From positions 1,171,379-1,235,378 of the forward strand of contig NZ_LN879430.1 in assembly GCF_900070325.1 (NCBI RefSeq): a stretch of 64,000 nucleotides of DNA, read 5' to 3'. Every line of letters starts with the position of its first letter. Within the stretch, counting starts at the first letter, position 1. The notes under the pieces are model-generated. The model was given only the letters and a program-made list of their open reading frames with translations. It did no database searches and was not told where the DNA came from. Below are positions 9,629 through 18,864 of the stretch, in pieces. A program made the translations under genes and the position numbers. This DNA comes from Herbinix luporum. Its GTDB lineage: Bacteria > Bacillota > Clostridia > Lachnospirales > Lachnospiraceae.

Positions 9629-9872
9629 AATAACTCCTTAAAATATAATATTATTATTTAAACTTACAAAGCAATTTTAACTAATATTGACGTAAAATAC
9701 AAGTTTATAATTACATTTTTGTGGTATTATTGTAAATTATGATTATTTATATCGATTTTTATATCTATTTAAGTTATAAAAACTTTTAAATTATAATGTA
9801 ATATCTCTTGTGATATCTTTTGGGATATAATAGAATTATATAAAGTTAAATTATAGAGATAGGAGAGATACT

Positions 9873-10703
9873 ATGGCAATAATAATTGATGGTAAAAAAA
9901 TATCCACTGAAATTAAAGATGAGTTAAAGGAGAAGGTGGCAAGTTTAAATAAAGATATTACTCTATGTGTAATACAGGTTGGATCAGATCCTGCCTCAAC
10001 TATTTATGTTAATAATAAGAAAAAAGCTTGTGAATATATAGGTATTAAATCATTATCCTATGAACTGCCCAATGAAACCACCGAAGAAGAACTTATAGGT
10101 TTAGTGGAAGAATTAAACAATCAGCCTAATGTTAACGGCATCTTGGTTCAGCTTCCATTACCTAAGCATATCAATGAAGATAAAATTATACAGACAATAG
10201 CTCCCCATAAGGATGTTGACGGCTTTCATCCTGAAAATGTGGGAAGATTAAGTATAGGACAAAAAGGTTTTGTATCCTGTACTCCTGCAGGTATTGTCCA
10301 ACTATTAAAGCGCTATAATATACCTATTGAAGGAAAAGAATGCGTAGTAGTAGGCAGAAGTAATATTGTAGGAAAACCTATAGCTATGCTAATGTTGAGG
10401 GAAAATGCAACTGTTACAGTATGTCATTCCAGAACAAAAGACTTAAAAGAAATAACCAAAAGGGCTGATATTTTGATTGTGGCCATTGGAAAACCTAAAT
10501 TTATAACAAAAGAGTATGTAAAGGAAGGGGCCGTAGTAATAGATGTAGGCATTCATAGAAATGAGGATAATAAATTATGCGGAGATGTGGATTTTGATGA
10601 TGTTATAGAAAAGGTAAGCGCTATCACACCTGTTCCTGGCGGTGTAGGCCCTATGACTATAGCAATGTTAATGCATAATTGTGTTGAATCAGGAATTGCT
10701 TAA
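9873..10703 (+). CDS. folD: Methylenetetrahydrofolate dehydrogenase/cyclohydrolase FolD
   Basis: Bifunctional cytoplasmic enzyme that interconverts 5,10-methylene-, methenyl- and 10-formyl-tetrahydrofolate. The family signatures are clear: YVNNKKKACEYIGI with the catalytic Lys at residue 49, the QLPLPKHIN segment, DVDGFHP, the NADP-binding VVGRSNIVGKP loop and the C-terminal PVPGGVGPMT. Length 276 aa is slightly short of the roughly 285 usual in other bacteria but complete. The start follows ATAGGAGAG. The 244-base upstream region is very AT-rich; a TATAAT at 9826 may be its -10, but no good -35 accompanies it. The rimO-pgsA-cinA group follows about 90 bases later with its own candidate promoter. 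Confidence 0.96.
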   Translation: MAIIIDGKKISTEIKDELKEKVASLNKDITLCVIQVGSDPASTIYVNNKKKACEYIGIKSLSYELPNETTEEELIGLVEELNNQPNVNGILVQLPLPKHINEDKIIQTIAPHKDVDGFHPENVGRLSIGQKGFVSCTPAGIVQLLKRYNIPIEGKECVVVGRSNIVGKPIAMLMLRENATVTVCHSRTKDLKEITKRADILIVAIGKPKFITKEYVKEGAVVIDVGIHRNEDNKLCGDVDFDDVIEKVSAITPVPGGVGPMTIAMLMHNCVESGIA

Positions 10704-10711
10704 GTTGTAAC

Positions 10712-10740
10712 TTGTATTAGATTCATGAAACTGATAAAAT
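10712..10740 (+). promoter_or_regulatory. Candidate extended -10 promoter of rimO
   Basis: TTGTAT, a 17-base spacer and TAAAAT preceded by TGA (extended -10), about 55 bases before rimO. It is a weak-to-moderate match. Confidence 0.4.
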
Positions 10741-10795
10741 GTATAGAGATATATAATTAAATTACTAAATAATATTAAAATTAGATGGAGAAATT

Positions 10796-12151
10796 ATGGA
10801 CGTATTTTTTATTTCATTAGGTTGTGACAAAAATTTAGTAGACAGCGAAAACATGCTGGGAATTTTAAATGATCATGGGTATAGGATTACCGATGATGAA
10901 ACCAATGCAGATATTATTATTATTAATACCTGTTGCTTTATTAATGATGCCAAAGAAGAAAGCATCCAAAATATTCTTGAAATGGCTGAATATAAAAAAA
11001 CAGGCAAGTTAAAAGCATTAATTGTGACAGGATGTATGGCCGAAAGATATAAGGATGAAATTTTAAAAGAGATTCCTGAAGTAGATGCACTTCTTGGAAC
11101 TACAGCCTTTACTGATATTATACCGGTGCTTGAAGAAGTTTTAGAAGGAAAGAAAGCTACATACTTTTCCGATCTAAAACAGTTACCTAGACCTAAGTCA
11201 AAAAGAATGTTATCTGCAGGATCCCATTATTCATACCTAAAAATTGCTGAAGGATGTAACAAACATTGTACTTATTGTGTTATTCCTAAGGTAAGAGGTA
11301 ATTATAGAAGCAGACCCATGGAAGAACTCCTAGAGGAAGCATCATATTTAGCCTCCTTAGGAATTAAGGAATTAATACTGGTAGCTCAGGAAACAACTCT
11401 TTATGGTGTAGATATATATGGGGAGAAAACTCTACCCACCTTACTAAAGAAGCTTTGTGATATTGAAGGCATTGAATGGATAAGATTACTTTATTGTTAT
11501 CCTGAAGAAATCACTGATGAACTAATAGAAGTAATTAGCAATGAAGCAAAAATCTGCAAGTATCTTGATATTCCCATTCAGCATTGCTCAGACAGAATAT
11601 TAAAACTAATGGGAAGAAAGACTTCAAAAGCAGATTTGGTGGGAATCGTTAAAAAACTAAGAGATGAAATACCTGATATAGTACTTAGAACCACTTTAAT
11701 TACAGGATTTCCCACGGAAACAGATGAGGATCATGAAGAATTAATGGACTTTGTTAAAGAACTTAAATTTGACCGTCTGGGAGTATTTACTTACTCTAAG
11801 GAGGAGGATACTCCGGCTGCTTTACTAAAACCTCAGATAAAGGCCAGTGTAAAGAAAAAGAGGCAAAAGCAGTTAATGGAACTTCAGCAATCCATTGTGT
11901 TTGACGCCTGTTCAAATAATATAGGTCGTATCCTTGATGTAATTATTGAAGGAAGAATAGTAGACAAGGAACATGTATATGTAGGAAGAACATATATGGA
12001 TGCCCCCCAGGTGGATGGTTATATTTTCATAAACTCCGAGGAAGAACTTATGTCCGGTGATATAGTACAAGTTAAGGTTACCGGTGCAAACAATTATGAT
12101 TTGGTTGGAGAGCTTGTGAAAGGAAGTGCAAAAAATGAATTTGCCCAATAA
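10796..12151 (+). CDS. rimO: Ribosomal protein S12 methylthiotransferase RimO
   Basis: Radical-SAM enzyme that methylthiolates the conserved aspartate of ribosomal protein S12. The N-terminal UPF0004 domain supplies cluster cysteines (C10 in ISLGCDKNLVDSE, then Cys in NTCCFIN and TGCMAERY). The radical-SAM domain holds C154, C158 and C161 in CNKHCTYC. A C-terminal TRAM domain spans about 380-445. SLGCDKNLVDSE is the RimO rather than MiaB form of the start. The 451-aa length is normal. It overlaps the reading frame leading into pgsA, so the two are translationally close, and cinA follows. Confidence 0.95.
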   Translation: MDVFFISLGCDKNLVDSENMLGILNDHGYRITDDETNADIIIINTCCFINDAKEESIQNILEMAEYKKTGKLKALIVTGCMAERYKDEILKEIPEVDALLGTTAFTDIIPVLEEVLEGKKATYFSDLKQLPRPKSKRMLSAGSHYSYLKIAEGCNKHCTYCVIPKVRGNYRSRPMEELLEEASYLASLGIKELILVAQETTLYGVDIYGEKTLPTLLKKLCDIEGIEWIRLLYCYPEEITDELIEVISNEAKICKYLDIPIQHCSDRILKLMGRKTSKADLVGIVKKLRDEIPDIVLRTTLITGFPTETDEDHEELMDFVKELKFDRLGVFTYSKEEDTPAALLKPQIKASVKKKRQKQLMELQQSIVFDACSNNIGRILDVIIEGRIVDKEHVYVGRTYMDAPQVDGYIFINSEEELMSGDIVQVKVTGANNYDLVGELVKGSAKNEFAQ

Positions 12152-12680
12152 AATAACAACCGTCCGAGTACTAATGATACCCTTATATCTGATCTTTATG
12201 TTAAATCCCAATATAAGCTATGGCAGATATATAGCCGGAGCTATATTTACTTTAGCTGCAATTACCGATGCCTTAGACGGTTATATAGCCAGAAAAAATA
12301 ACCTGATAACTAATTTCGGAAGGTTTATGGATCCATTGGCTGATAAGCTTCTTGTCTGTTCTGCCCTTATATGTTTTGTGGAATTTAACCTGATACCTAG
12401 CTGGATTGCAATTATTATAATTGCAAGAGAATTTATTATAAGCGGTTTTAGACTAATTGCCTCTGATCAGGGGGTGGTATTGGCTGCCGGATGGTGGGGA
12501 AAAATAAAAACCAATGTTCAGATAATTATGAGTGTAATGCTTACAATTGATTTGGATTATACCTTTATAAATATTCTAGAAATAGTAGCCGTATATTTAG
12601 CCTTGGCATTAACTTTAATATCTATGATGGATTATTTGATAAAAAATCGTAAGCTGATACTAAATGACAATAATATATAA
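12135..12680 (+). CDS. pgsA: Phosphatidylglycerophosphate synthase PgsA
   Basis: Integral membrane CDP-alcohol phosphotransferase that transfers phosphatidyl from CDP-diacylglycerol to glycerol-3-phosphate, the committed step to phosphatidylglycerol. The family motif is complete: D45, D48-G49, A52-R53, G62, D66 and D70. About five to six hydrophobic helices follow. A GTG at 12126 is in frame, but the AAAGGAAG site at 12119-12125 is properly spaced only for the ATG at 12135, and MNLPNKITTVR is the usual family start. The start lies inside the end of rimO (17-base overlap), indicating coupling. Product length is 181 aa. Confidence 0.94.
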   Translation: MNLPNKITTVRVLMIPLYLIFMLNPNISYGRYIAGAIFTLAAITDALDGYIARKNNLITNFGRFMDPLADKLLVCSALICFVEFNLIPSWIAIIIIAREFIISGFRLIASDQGVVLAAGWWGKIKTNVQIIMSVMLTIDLDYTFINILEIVAVYLALALTLISMMDYLIKNRKLILNDNNI

Positions 12681-12712
12681 GAAGTTTATTTTAATGAAAG
12701 AAGGCCAATTTT

Positions 12713-13993
12713 ATGACTGTAGAATTAATCAGTATCGGTACAGAGCTTCTTTTAGGCAATATTATTAATACTAATGCCACTTATCTGTCAATACAATGTG
12801 CAAAACTAGGTTTTACCTTATATCACCAGATAACTGTCGGTGATAATGAAGTAAGATTAAGCGATGTAATAAAAACGGCCCAAGATAGATCAGATATAAT
12901 AATACTAACCGGGGGACTTGGACCTACAAGCGATGATATTACCAAGGAAACCTTGGCCAAGGTAGTTGGTAGAGAACTTGTTATGGACGAACATTCCAAG
13001 GAAAGAATTTTATCCTACTACAAGCAGTTATATGCCTATGATACCAATAAAGTACTTCCTAAGGGCTTAGAATTAATAACAGAGAACAATTGGAAGCAGG
13101 CTTTAAAGATAAGAGATTCTATTGTAATAGATAATGATAACGGAACAGCTCCCGGATATATAGTGGAAGATAAGAATAAAATATTTATTCTCTTACCCGG
13201 ACCTCCCGGCGAAATGATTCCCATGTTTGAAAATCATATCTTACCATATTTAAAAAAACTTCAAGATAAAGTATTTCTTTCGAAAATGGTAAAAATTTGT
13301 GGCATTGGTGAAAGTAAGGCGGAAACCATGATTATGGATTTAATTAAAAGCCAGACTAATCCTACCATTGCACCTTATGCAAAAAGCGGGGAAGTACATT
13401 TTAGAATCACTGCCGGAGCAGACAAAGAAGAAGAGGCAGAAGCTTTAATTAAGCCCATTATTAAAGAGCTTAAAGCACGTTTTGGTAATAATATTTATAC
13501 AACCAGGGAAGATATTACTTTAGAAAAAGCTGTTATAGACCTTCTTATCAACTATAAACTTACACTGGCTACTGCCGAATCATGTACCGGAGGTTTATTA
13601 TCCGGAAGAATAGTAAATGTTGCCGGTGCTTCCCAAGTATTTACGGAAGGCTTTATTACCTATTCTAACCAAGCGAAAATAAAATATCTTAATGTAAATC
13701 CGGATACATTAAATACTTACGGGGCGGTAAGTGAAGAGACAGCTAAGGAAATGGCTTTAGGTCTTATAAAAACCACCGGCTGTGATGTGGCAGTTGCGGT
13801 AACCGGCATAGCAGGTCCCGATGGGGGTACTAAGGAAAAACCCGTAGGGCTGGTTTATATTTCCTGTTCCATAAAAGGCAAAACCTTTGTAAAGAGATGT
13901 AATTTTAAAGGCAACAGAGCCAAGATTAGGGAACAAAGCGTAGTGGCTGCATTAGATTTAGTTCGTAGAAGTATATTAGAAATATATGTCTAA
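12713..13993 (+). CDS. cinA: CinA, competence/damage-inducible protein with PncC domain
   Basis: Two-domain cytoplasmic protein. The N-terminal half (about 1-170) is a molybdopterin-binding-like/ADP-ribose pyrophosphatase-type domain beginning VELISIGTELLLGNI and including GGLGPTSDD and LPGPPGEM. The C-terminal domain (about 265-420) is a PncC-type nicotinamide mononucleotide deamidase with AESCTGGLLSGRI and VTGIAGPDGG. It likely recycles pyridine nucleotide by-products such as NMN. In several Firmicutes cinA precedes recA; here recA lies 14 kb away. It is the last gene of the rimO-pgsA-cinA cluster, 32 bases after pgsA. Length (426 aa) is typical. Confidence 0.93.
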   Translation: MTVELISIGTELLLGNIINTNATYLSIQCAKLGFTLYHQITVGDNEVRLSDVIKTAQDRSDIIILTGGLGPTSDDITKETLAKVVGRELVMDEHSKERILSYYKQLYAYDTNKVLPKGLELITENNWKQALKIRDSIVIDNDNGTAPGYIVEDKNKIFILLPGPPGEMIPMFENHILPYLKKLQDKVFLSKMVKICGIGESKAETMIMDLIKSQTNPTIAPYAKSGEVHFRITAGADKEEEAEALIKPIIKELKARFGNNIYTTREDITLEKAVIDLLINYKLTLATAESCTGGLLSGRIVNVAGASQVFTEGFITYSNQAKIKYLNVNPDTLNTYGAVSEETAKEMALGLIKTTGCDVAVAVTGIAGPDGGTKEKPVGLVYISCSIKGKTFVKRCNFKGNRAKIREQSVVAALDLVRRSILEIYV

Positions 13994-14096
13994 TATAATA
14001 TATTTTTTAAACTTATAACATAGAAATGACACAGTTATAGGATATTATTGTATCAATTGATAGTTTATTATTGTTGTTTCAAGTAAGGAGGTACTT

Positions 14097-14762
14097 ATGA
14101 AATATTACAATAAAAACTTAGTATTGATACTGGTATTATCATGTATATTTTTATTTACAGGATGTAATAGTGTCAGACTAAAAACATTTAAAGAAGAAAA
14201 TGTTCCCGAAAAAAATGTAGAAAGTAATGAAGAAAATCAAGAAAATCAAGATAATCAAGATAATGAAGAAGATTTAGAAGATGCAGAGTCTTTAGTTTCT
14301 AATCCGGAGGATACATCTAATTCTTCAGATGAGACAAATGATAATGGTTCAACAGCTAATATCGTTCAGCCGGTTGAAAATGTTGAATTATTAATTTATA
14401 CGGTAAATAGTTCTTCGGAACTTGAGGCTGTTACAGCTTTAGTACCTGCCAATCAAGAACTAACACCCAAGTTAGTAGTGGATACAGTGGTTGATTCCAT
14501 GGCTGACCAATCCTTATTAATTGGGGTTGAGAATGTAACAACACAGGATGATACCGTAATAGTCAGCTTTTATGCTGATCAGGCCCCTTTAACTAATGTG
14601 GGAGCAGGCTTTGAAGAAGCGATACTTAATGCTATAGCCCAAAGTATTACAGATAATTTAGACGATTATCATAAGGTTATATACCGAGTAGAGGGCGGTC
14701 CGTATATGAGCGGCCACATTGAATTGGAAATAGATGAAGTTTATTTTGAGGATAGTAAGTAG
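14097..14762 (+). CDS. GerMN-domain lipoprotein
   Basis: Secreted lipoprotein: a hydrophobic signal (residues 8-21) ends in the lipobox FTGC with lipidated Cys23. A highly acidic, Glu/Asn/Asp-rich low-complexity linker (about 30-90) follows, including near-perfect short repeats of the ENQDNQ type. The C-terminal domain (about 98-215) has the beta-alpha pattern of the GerMN (sporulation and spore germination) domain. GerM-type proteins connect forespore and mother-cell envelope complexes in Bacillus; a role in sporulation here is inferred. Start follows AAGGAGG. A long hairpin at 14808 separates it from the next gene. Confidence 0.8.
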   Translation: MKYYNKNLVLILVLSCIFLFTGCNSVRLKTFKEENVPEKNVESNEENQENQDNQDNEEDLEDAESLVSNPEDTSNSSDETNDNGSTANIVQPVENVELLIYTVNSSSELEAVTALVPANQELTPKLVVDTVVDSMADQSLLIGVENVTTQDDTVIVSFYADQAPLTNVGAGFEEAILNAIAQSITDNLDDYHKVIYRVEGGPYMSGHIELEIDEVYFEDSK

Positions 14763-14807
14763 GCATATTGTATAATAGGCTTAATAATAAATAATAATAA
14801 ACTTACC

Positions 14808-14858
14808 TTAGGTAATTGCGATACTAAAAAACGTATTCGACAATTACCTAAATTTATG
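14808..14858 (+). terminator. Long imperfect hairpin after the GerMN gene
   Basis: TTAGGTAATTG at 14808-14818 pairs with CAATTACCTAA at 14841-14851, and the inner bases CG-ATAC/GTATTCG extend the stem. Only a weak AT-rich tail follows, so it may be a weak terminator or a leader element of the next gene. Confidence 0.5.
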
Positions 14859-14893
14859 TTATTCTATATAATTAAAAATAGGTGGTAACAAAT

Positions 14894-16123
14894 ATGGCAA
14901 ATGTATATGTAATAGGAGGCGGCGCCTCAGGTATGATAGCAGCCATTGCAGCTGCAAGAAAGGGTCATAAGGTAACTTTATTTGAAAAGAATGAAAAGCT
15001 GGGTAAAAAACTCTATATTACCGGAAAGGGAAGATGTAATCTAACCAATGCCTGTGATAGGGATACTTTTTTTGAGAATGTTATTTCTAATTCCAAATTT
15101 TTGTATCGGGCTTTTCATCAGTTAAGTACCTATGATCTTATCAGTTTTTTTGAAGAATTGGGGTTAAGAACTAAAATTGAAAGAGGAAATAGAGTTTTTC
15201 CTCAATCGGACAAGTCCTCAGATGTAATTGCTGCTTTAAGAAATGAGTTAGAGCGTTTAGGAGTTGACCTAAGATATAATAGTGAAGTTAGTCAAGTACT
15301 TTTTAAAGAAAAAAGCTTTTATGGCCTTAAGCTGAAAAATTCTGATAAAGAATATTATGGTGATGCGGTTATTGTTGCTACAGGAGGGCTTTCATATCCT
15401 TTGACCGGTTCAACTGGAGACGGTTATGATTTTGCACAAATGGCAGGACATTCTATTACCGATTTATATCCCTCCTTGGTTCCCCTATATGTGGCCGAAC
15501 CCTTTATCAAAGACCTTATGGGGCTTTCCCTTAAAAATATAGCAATTACAGTTAAGGCCGGACAAAAGGATATTTATAAAGATTTTGGAGAGATGTTATT
15601 TACACATTTTGGAGTCAGCGGTCCGGTCATCTTAAGTGCCAGTCGTTTTATAATCCCTTATTTAACTTCAGATGAAATCACTTTATCCATAGATCTTAAA
15701 CCGGCCCTTAGCAAAGAACAGCTTGATGATAGGATACTAAGGGATTTTGAAAAGTCTAAGAATAAACAATTTAAGAATTCATTATTCCACCTATTGCCAA
15801 ATAAACTAATAGATGTTATTATTCGTCTAAGTCATATATGTCCGGATAAACAGGTTAATTCTATTACAAAAGAAGAACGCCTAAGCTTAGTGAGACTTCT
15901 TAAGAATTTCACCCTTAAGATTATCAAACTTGGATCTTATAGCCAGGCAGTAATAACAAAGGGCGGAGTTAATGTTAAGGAAATCAATCCATCCACCATG
16001 GAATCAAAACTTATTAAGAATTTGTATTTTGTCGGTGAAGTCCTTGACCTTGATGCCTTGACCGGGGGATTTAATCTTCAGATAGCATGGTCTACCGGTT
16101 ATTTGGCCGGTATCAGTATTTAA
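14894..16123 (+). CDS. HI0933/YhiN-family flavoprotein (NAD(P)/FAD-dependent oxidoreductase)
   Basis: Cytoplasmic FAD-binding protein of the HI0933/YhiN family, whose substrate is not established. The Rossmann dinucleotide motif GGGASG sits at residues 8-13. The family's GKGRCNLTN segment follows near 47-55, and the C-terminal TKGGVNVKEINPSTMESK and GEVLDLDALTGGFNLQ motifs are present. A GTG at 14882 is in frame, but AGGTGG at 14880-14885 fits the ATG at 14894. Product length is 409 aa. It heads a run with cmk and ispH-S1, a common clostridial order. Confidence 0.9.
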   Translation: MANVYVIGGGASGMIAAIAAARKGHKVTLFEKNEKLGKKLYITGKGRCNLTNACDRDTFFENVISNSKFLYRAFHQLSTYDLISFFEELGLRTKIERGNRVFPQSDKSSDVIAALRNELERLGVDLRYNSEVSQVLFKEKSFYGLKLKNSDKEYYGDAVIVATGGLSYPLTGSTGDGYDFAQMAGHSITDLYPSLVPLYVAEPFIKDLMGLSLKNIAITVKAGQKDIYKDFGEMLFTHFGVSGPVILSASRFIIPYLTSDEITLSIDLKPALSKEQLDDRILRDFEKSKNKQFKNSLFHLLPNKLIDVIIRLSHICPDKQVNSITKEERLSLVRLLKNFTLKIIKLGSYSQAVITKGGVNVKEINPSTMESKLIKNLYFVGEVLDLDALTGGFNLQIAWSTGYLAGISI

Positions 16124-16176
16124 TAAAATTATTAATTAAAAATACTTAATAAAAATCTATATATTTTGGAGGAAAT

Positions 16177-16848
16177 ATGAAGTATTTCAGTATAGCAATT
16201 GATGGACCTGCCGGAGCAGGAAAAAGTACCATAGCAAAAATAATTGCTAAGAAGTTAAGCTTTATCTATGTTGACACAGGAGCAATGTATAGAGCCATGG
16301 CCTTATATTTTATCAGAAATAATATTATGGCAGATGACAAGGATAAGATTGAAGAAGCCTGTAATTTAGTGGATATATCTATAGAATATATGGATGGTGA
16401 ACAACAGATTATATTAAACGGGGAAAATGTCACCGGCCTAATTCGGACTGAAGAAGTAGGCAATATGGCCAGCGCATGCTCAGTATATTCAAAAGTACGA
16501 TTAAAGCTTGTTGAGCTTCAGCGTAGCCTAGCCGAAAAGTCAAATGTAGTAATGGATGGCAGAGATATCGGAACTTATGTACTACCCAATGCCAATTTAA
16601 AGATATATCTTACTGCCAGCAGCAAGGAAAGAGCAAAAAGAAGATATCTTGAGCTTATTAATAAGGGAATATCTGCCGATATAGATAATATTGAAAAAGA
16701 TATTATTGACCGGGATAACCGGGATATGAACAGAGAATTTGCTCCTTTAAAACAGGCAGAAGATGCCATAGTAATAGATTCCTCAAATATGACAATTGAC
16801 GAAGTGGCTGATTCTATTATAAAATATTATGAAAAATCAGTTAAATAA
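16177..16848 (+). CDS. cmk: Cytidylate kinase Cmk
   Basis: Phosphorylates CMP and dCMP to the diphosphates with ATP. The P-loop GPAGAGKST occupies residues 10-18. DTGAMYRA and the GRDIGTYV motif, both diagnostic for the CMP kinase family, follow at about 34-41 and 127-134. The LID/NMP regions include RDNRDMNRE. At 223 aa it is normal. It sits 25 bases upstream of ispH-S1; the pairing of cmk with ribosomal protein S1 is conserved even outside Firmicutes, where cmk precedes rpsA. RBS is TTGGAGG. Confidence 0.96.
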   Translation: MKYFSIAIDGPAGAGKSTIAKIIAKKLSFIYVDTGAMYRAMALYFIRNNIMADDKDKIEEACNLVDISIEYMDGEQQIILNGENVTGLIRTEEVGNMASACSVYSKVRLKLVELQRSLAEKSNVVMDGRDIGTYVLPNANLKIYLTASSKERAKRRYLELINKGISADIDNIEKDIIDRDNRDMNREFAPLKQAEDAIVIDSSNMTIDEVADSIIKYYEKSVK

Positions 16849-16873
16849 TTTTGAAAATTAAGGAGTTAGAAAT

Positions 16874-18826
16874 TTGAAGATAAAAGTTGCCGATAGTGCT
16901 GGGTTTTGCTTTGGTGTACAGCGGGCAGTTGATCTTGTATATAAGGAAATCAGCAATGGACTTCCGATTTATACCTACGGTCCGATTATTCATAATGATG
17001 AAGTAGTAGAAGACCTTAGGAAAAAAGGAGTAAAAGTAATAGAAACTCTTGAAGAATTAAAAGACTTACCCAAGGGAACAATAATTATACGTTCTCACGG
17101 CATTTCAAGAAAAGTCTATGATGAGATTTCCTCCTACGGCCATAATATAAAGGATGCAACATGTCCTTTTGTAAAAAAGATACACAATATTGTAAATAAA
17201 CAAGATGAACGTCATATTATTATAGTCGGAAATCCGGGACATCCTGAAGTACAGGGTATAATGGGATGGTGCAATAATAATTATACTGTAGTTGAAGATA
17301 TAGAAGGGGCAATGAATTTTAATTTGCCTTTAGATGTAAAAATATGCATTGTAGCCCAGACGACATATAATTACAATAGATTTCAAGATTTAGTTGAAAT
17401 TATATCAAAAAAAGGTTATGATATATTTGTTTTAAATACCATCTGTAATGCGACGCAGTCTCGGCAACAGGAAGCTTATGAACTTGCAAAAAAATCCGAA
17501 GCTATGATTGTTATAGGTGGTAAACAAAGCTCAAATACAAGAAAGCTTTATGAGATTTGTAAAAAAGAATGTGAAAATACTTACTATATACAGAAACTTG
17601 ATGACTTGGATTTAAATTCGTTTAAATCTTTTCGGAATGTAGGTATTACAGCAGGGGCATCAACCCCACATAATATTATCAAGGAGGTTCTTACCGTTAT
17701 GTCAGAAAAGAGTTTTGAACAATTATTAGAGGAAGAAAACGTAGTAGAAATTAACAACGGTGACGTTGTGGAAGGAATAGTCTTAGGTGTTAAAGAAGAT
17801 GAGATTATCTTAAATATAGGCTACAAGTCAGAAGGCATAATAACTAGAAATGAGTACACCAATACACCTAATTTAGATTTAACCACTGTTGTTAAACCGG
17901 GCGATAAGATGGAAGCAAAGGTTCTAAAAGTAAATGATGGTGAAGGACAAGTTGCTTTAACTTACAAACGCCTAGCAGCTGAAAAAGGTAATAAGAGATT
18001 AGAAGAGGCTTACAATAACAAAGAAGTTCTTACCGCTAAAGTTGCCGCAGTTTTAAAAGGCGGCTTAAGTGTTATTATAGACGAAGCCAGAGTATTTATA
18101 CCAGCCAGCTTAATTTCTGATACCTATGAAAAAGATTTATCCAAATATGCAGGCCAGGAGATTGAGTTTGTAATAACAGAATTCAATCCAAGAAAGAGAA
18201 GAGTTATAGGTGACCGCAAGCAGTTAATTGTAGCTAAGAAAGAAGAGATGAAGAAAGAACTGTTCGAAAAAATCCAGGTTGGAATGACTATAGAAGGTAC
18301 TGTGAAAAACATTACCGATTTTGGTGCCTTTATTGATCTGGGCGGAGCAGACGGTCTTCTTCATATTTCAGAAATGTCTTGGGGCCGTGTAGACAATCCT
18401 AAAAAGCTTTTCAAAGTGGGAGACACTGTTAAGGCCTTTGTTAAGGATATTCAAGGTGAGAAAATTGCATTAAGCTTAAAATTCGAGGATCAGAATCCTT
18501 GGCTTACAGCGGAAGAAAAATATGCAACCGGCAATGTTGTAAGCGGTGTAGTTGCTCGTATGACTGATTTTGGCGCCTTTGTTGAACTAGAACCCGGTAT
18601 TGATGCACTATTACATGTATCCCAGATTTCAAAGGAGCATGTTGAAAAACCTTCTGATGTTCTTTCAATCGGAGAAGAAATAACTGCTAAGGTTGTAGAA
18701 TTTAATAAGGAAGATAAAAAAATTAGTCTAAGTGTAAAGGCTTTAGAAGTAGCAGAGAATGCTAATCAAGAGCAAGACAAGGAGCAAGAATCTGAATCCA
18801 ATGATGCTTCAACCACAGAAGCTTAA
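16874..18826 (+). CDS. ispH: Fusion of IspH (HMBPP reductase) with ribosomal protein S1-like repeats
   Basis: Residues 1 to about 280 form IspH/LytB, the 4Fe-4S enzyme making isopentenyl and dimethylallyl diphosphate from HMBPP at the end of the MEP pathway. Cluster ligands are C12 (GFCFGV), C97 (DATCPFV) and C191 (NTICNATQ); H40, H75 and H123 also match the family. From about 295 to 625 there are four S1 RNA-binding repeats. The two strongest begin GTVKNITDFGAFIDLGG and SGVVARMTDFGAFVEL. The tail is acidic. This bifunctional arrangement is known in Clostridia. The start is TTG at 16874, 8 bases after AAGGAG, with no better ATG nearby. The frame is intact, so it is a true fusion. Confidence 0.95.
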   Translation: MKIKVADSAGFCFGVQRAVDLVYKEISNGLPIYTYGPIIHNDEVVEDLRKKGVKVIETLEELKDLPKGTIIIRSHGISRKVYDEISSYGHNIKDATCPFVKKIHNIVNKQDERHIIIVGNPGHPEVQGIMGWCNNNYTVVEDIEGAMNFNLPLDVKICIVAQTTYNYNRFQDLVEIISKKGYDIFVLNTICNATQSRQQEAYELAKKSEAMIVIGGKQSSNTRKLYEICKKECENTYYIQKLDDLDLNSFKSFRNVGITAGASTPHNIIKEVLTVMSEKSFEQLLEEENVVEINNGDVVEGIVLGVKEDEIILNIGYKSEGIITRNEYTNTPNLDLTTVVKPGDKMEAKVLKVNDGEGQVALTYKRLAAEKGNKRLEEAYNNKEVLTAKVAAVLKGGLSVIIDEARVFIPASLISDTYEKDLSKYAGQEIEFVITEFNPRKRRVIGDRKQLIVAKKEEMKKELFEKIQVGMTIEGTVKNITDFGAFIDLGGADGLLHISEMSWGRVDNPKKLFKVGDTVKAFVKDIQGEKIALSLKFEDQNPWLTAEEKYATGNVVSGVVARMTDFGAFVELEPGIDALLHVSQISKEHVEKPSDVLSIGEEITAKVVEFNKEDKKISLSVKALEVAENANQEQDKEQESESNDASTTEA

Positions 18827-18864
18827 TTAACATATTATAATGCAAATGATAAGGAGATACCGAT

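Noticed and set aside
9274..9641. Several short + strand open frames
   Set aside because: They are antisense to the Pro/Thr linker region of the minus-strand membrane protein, and Arg/Cys-rich as expected from such a shadow.
9629..9872. Possible THF riboswitch upstream of folD
   Set aside because: The region is almost entirely A and T, and none of the G-rich conserved segments is present.
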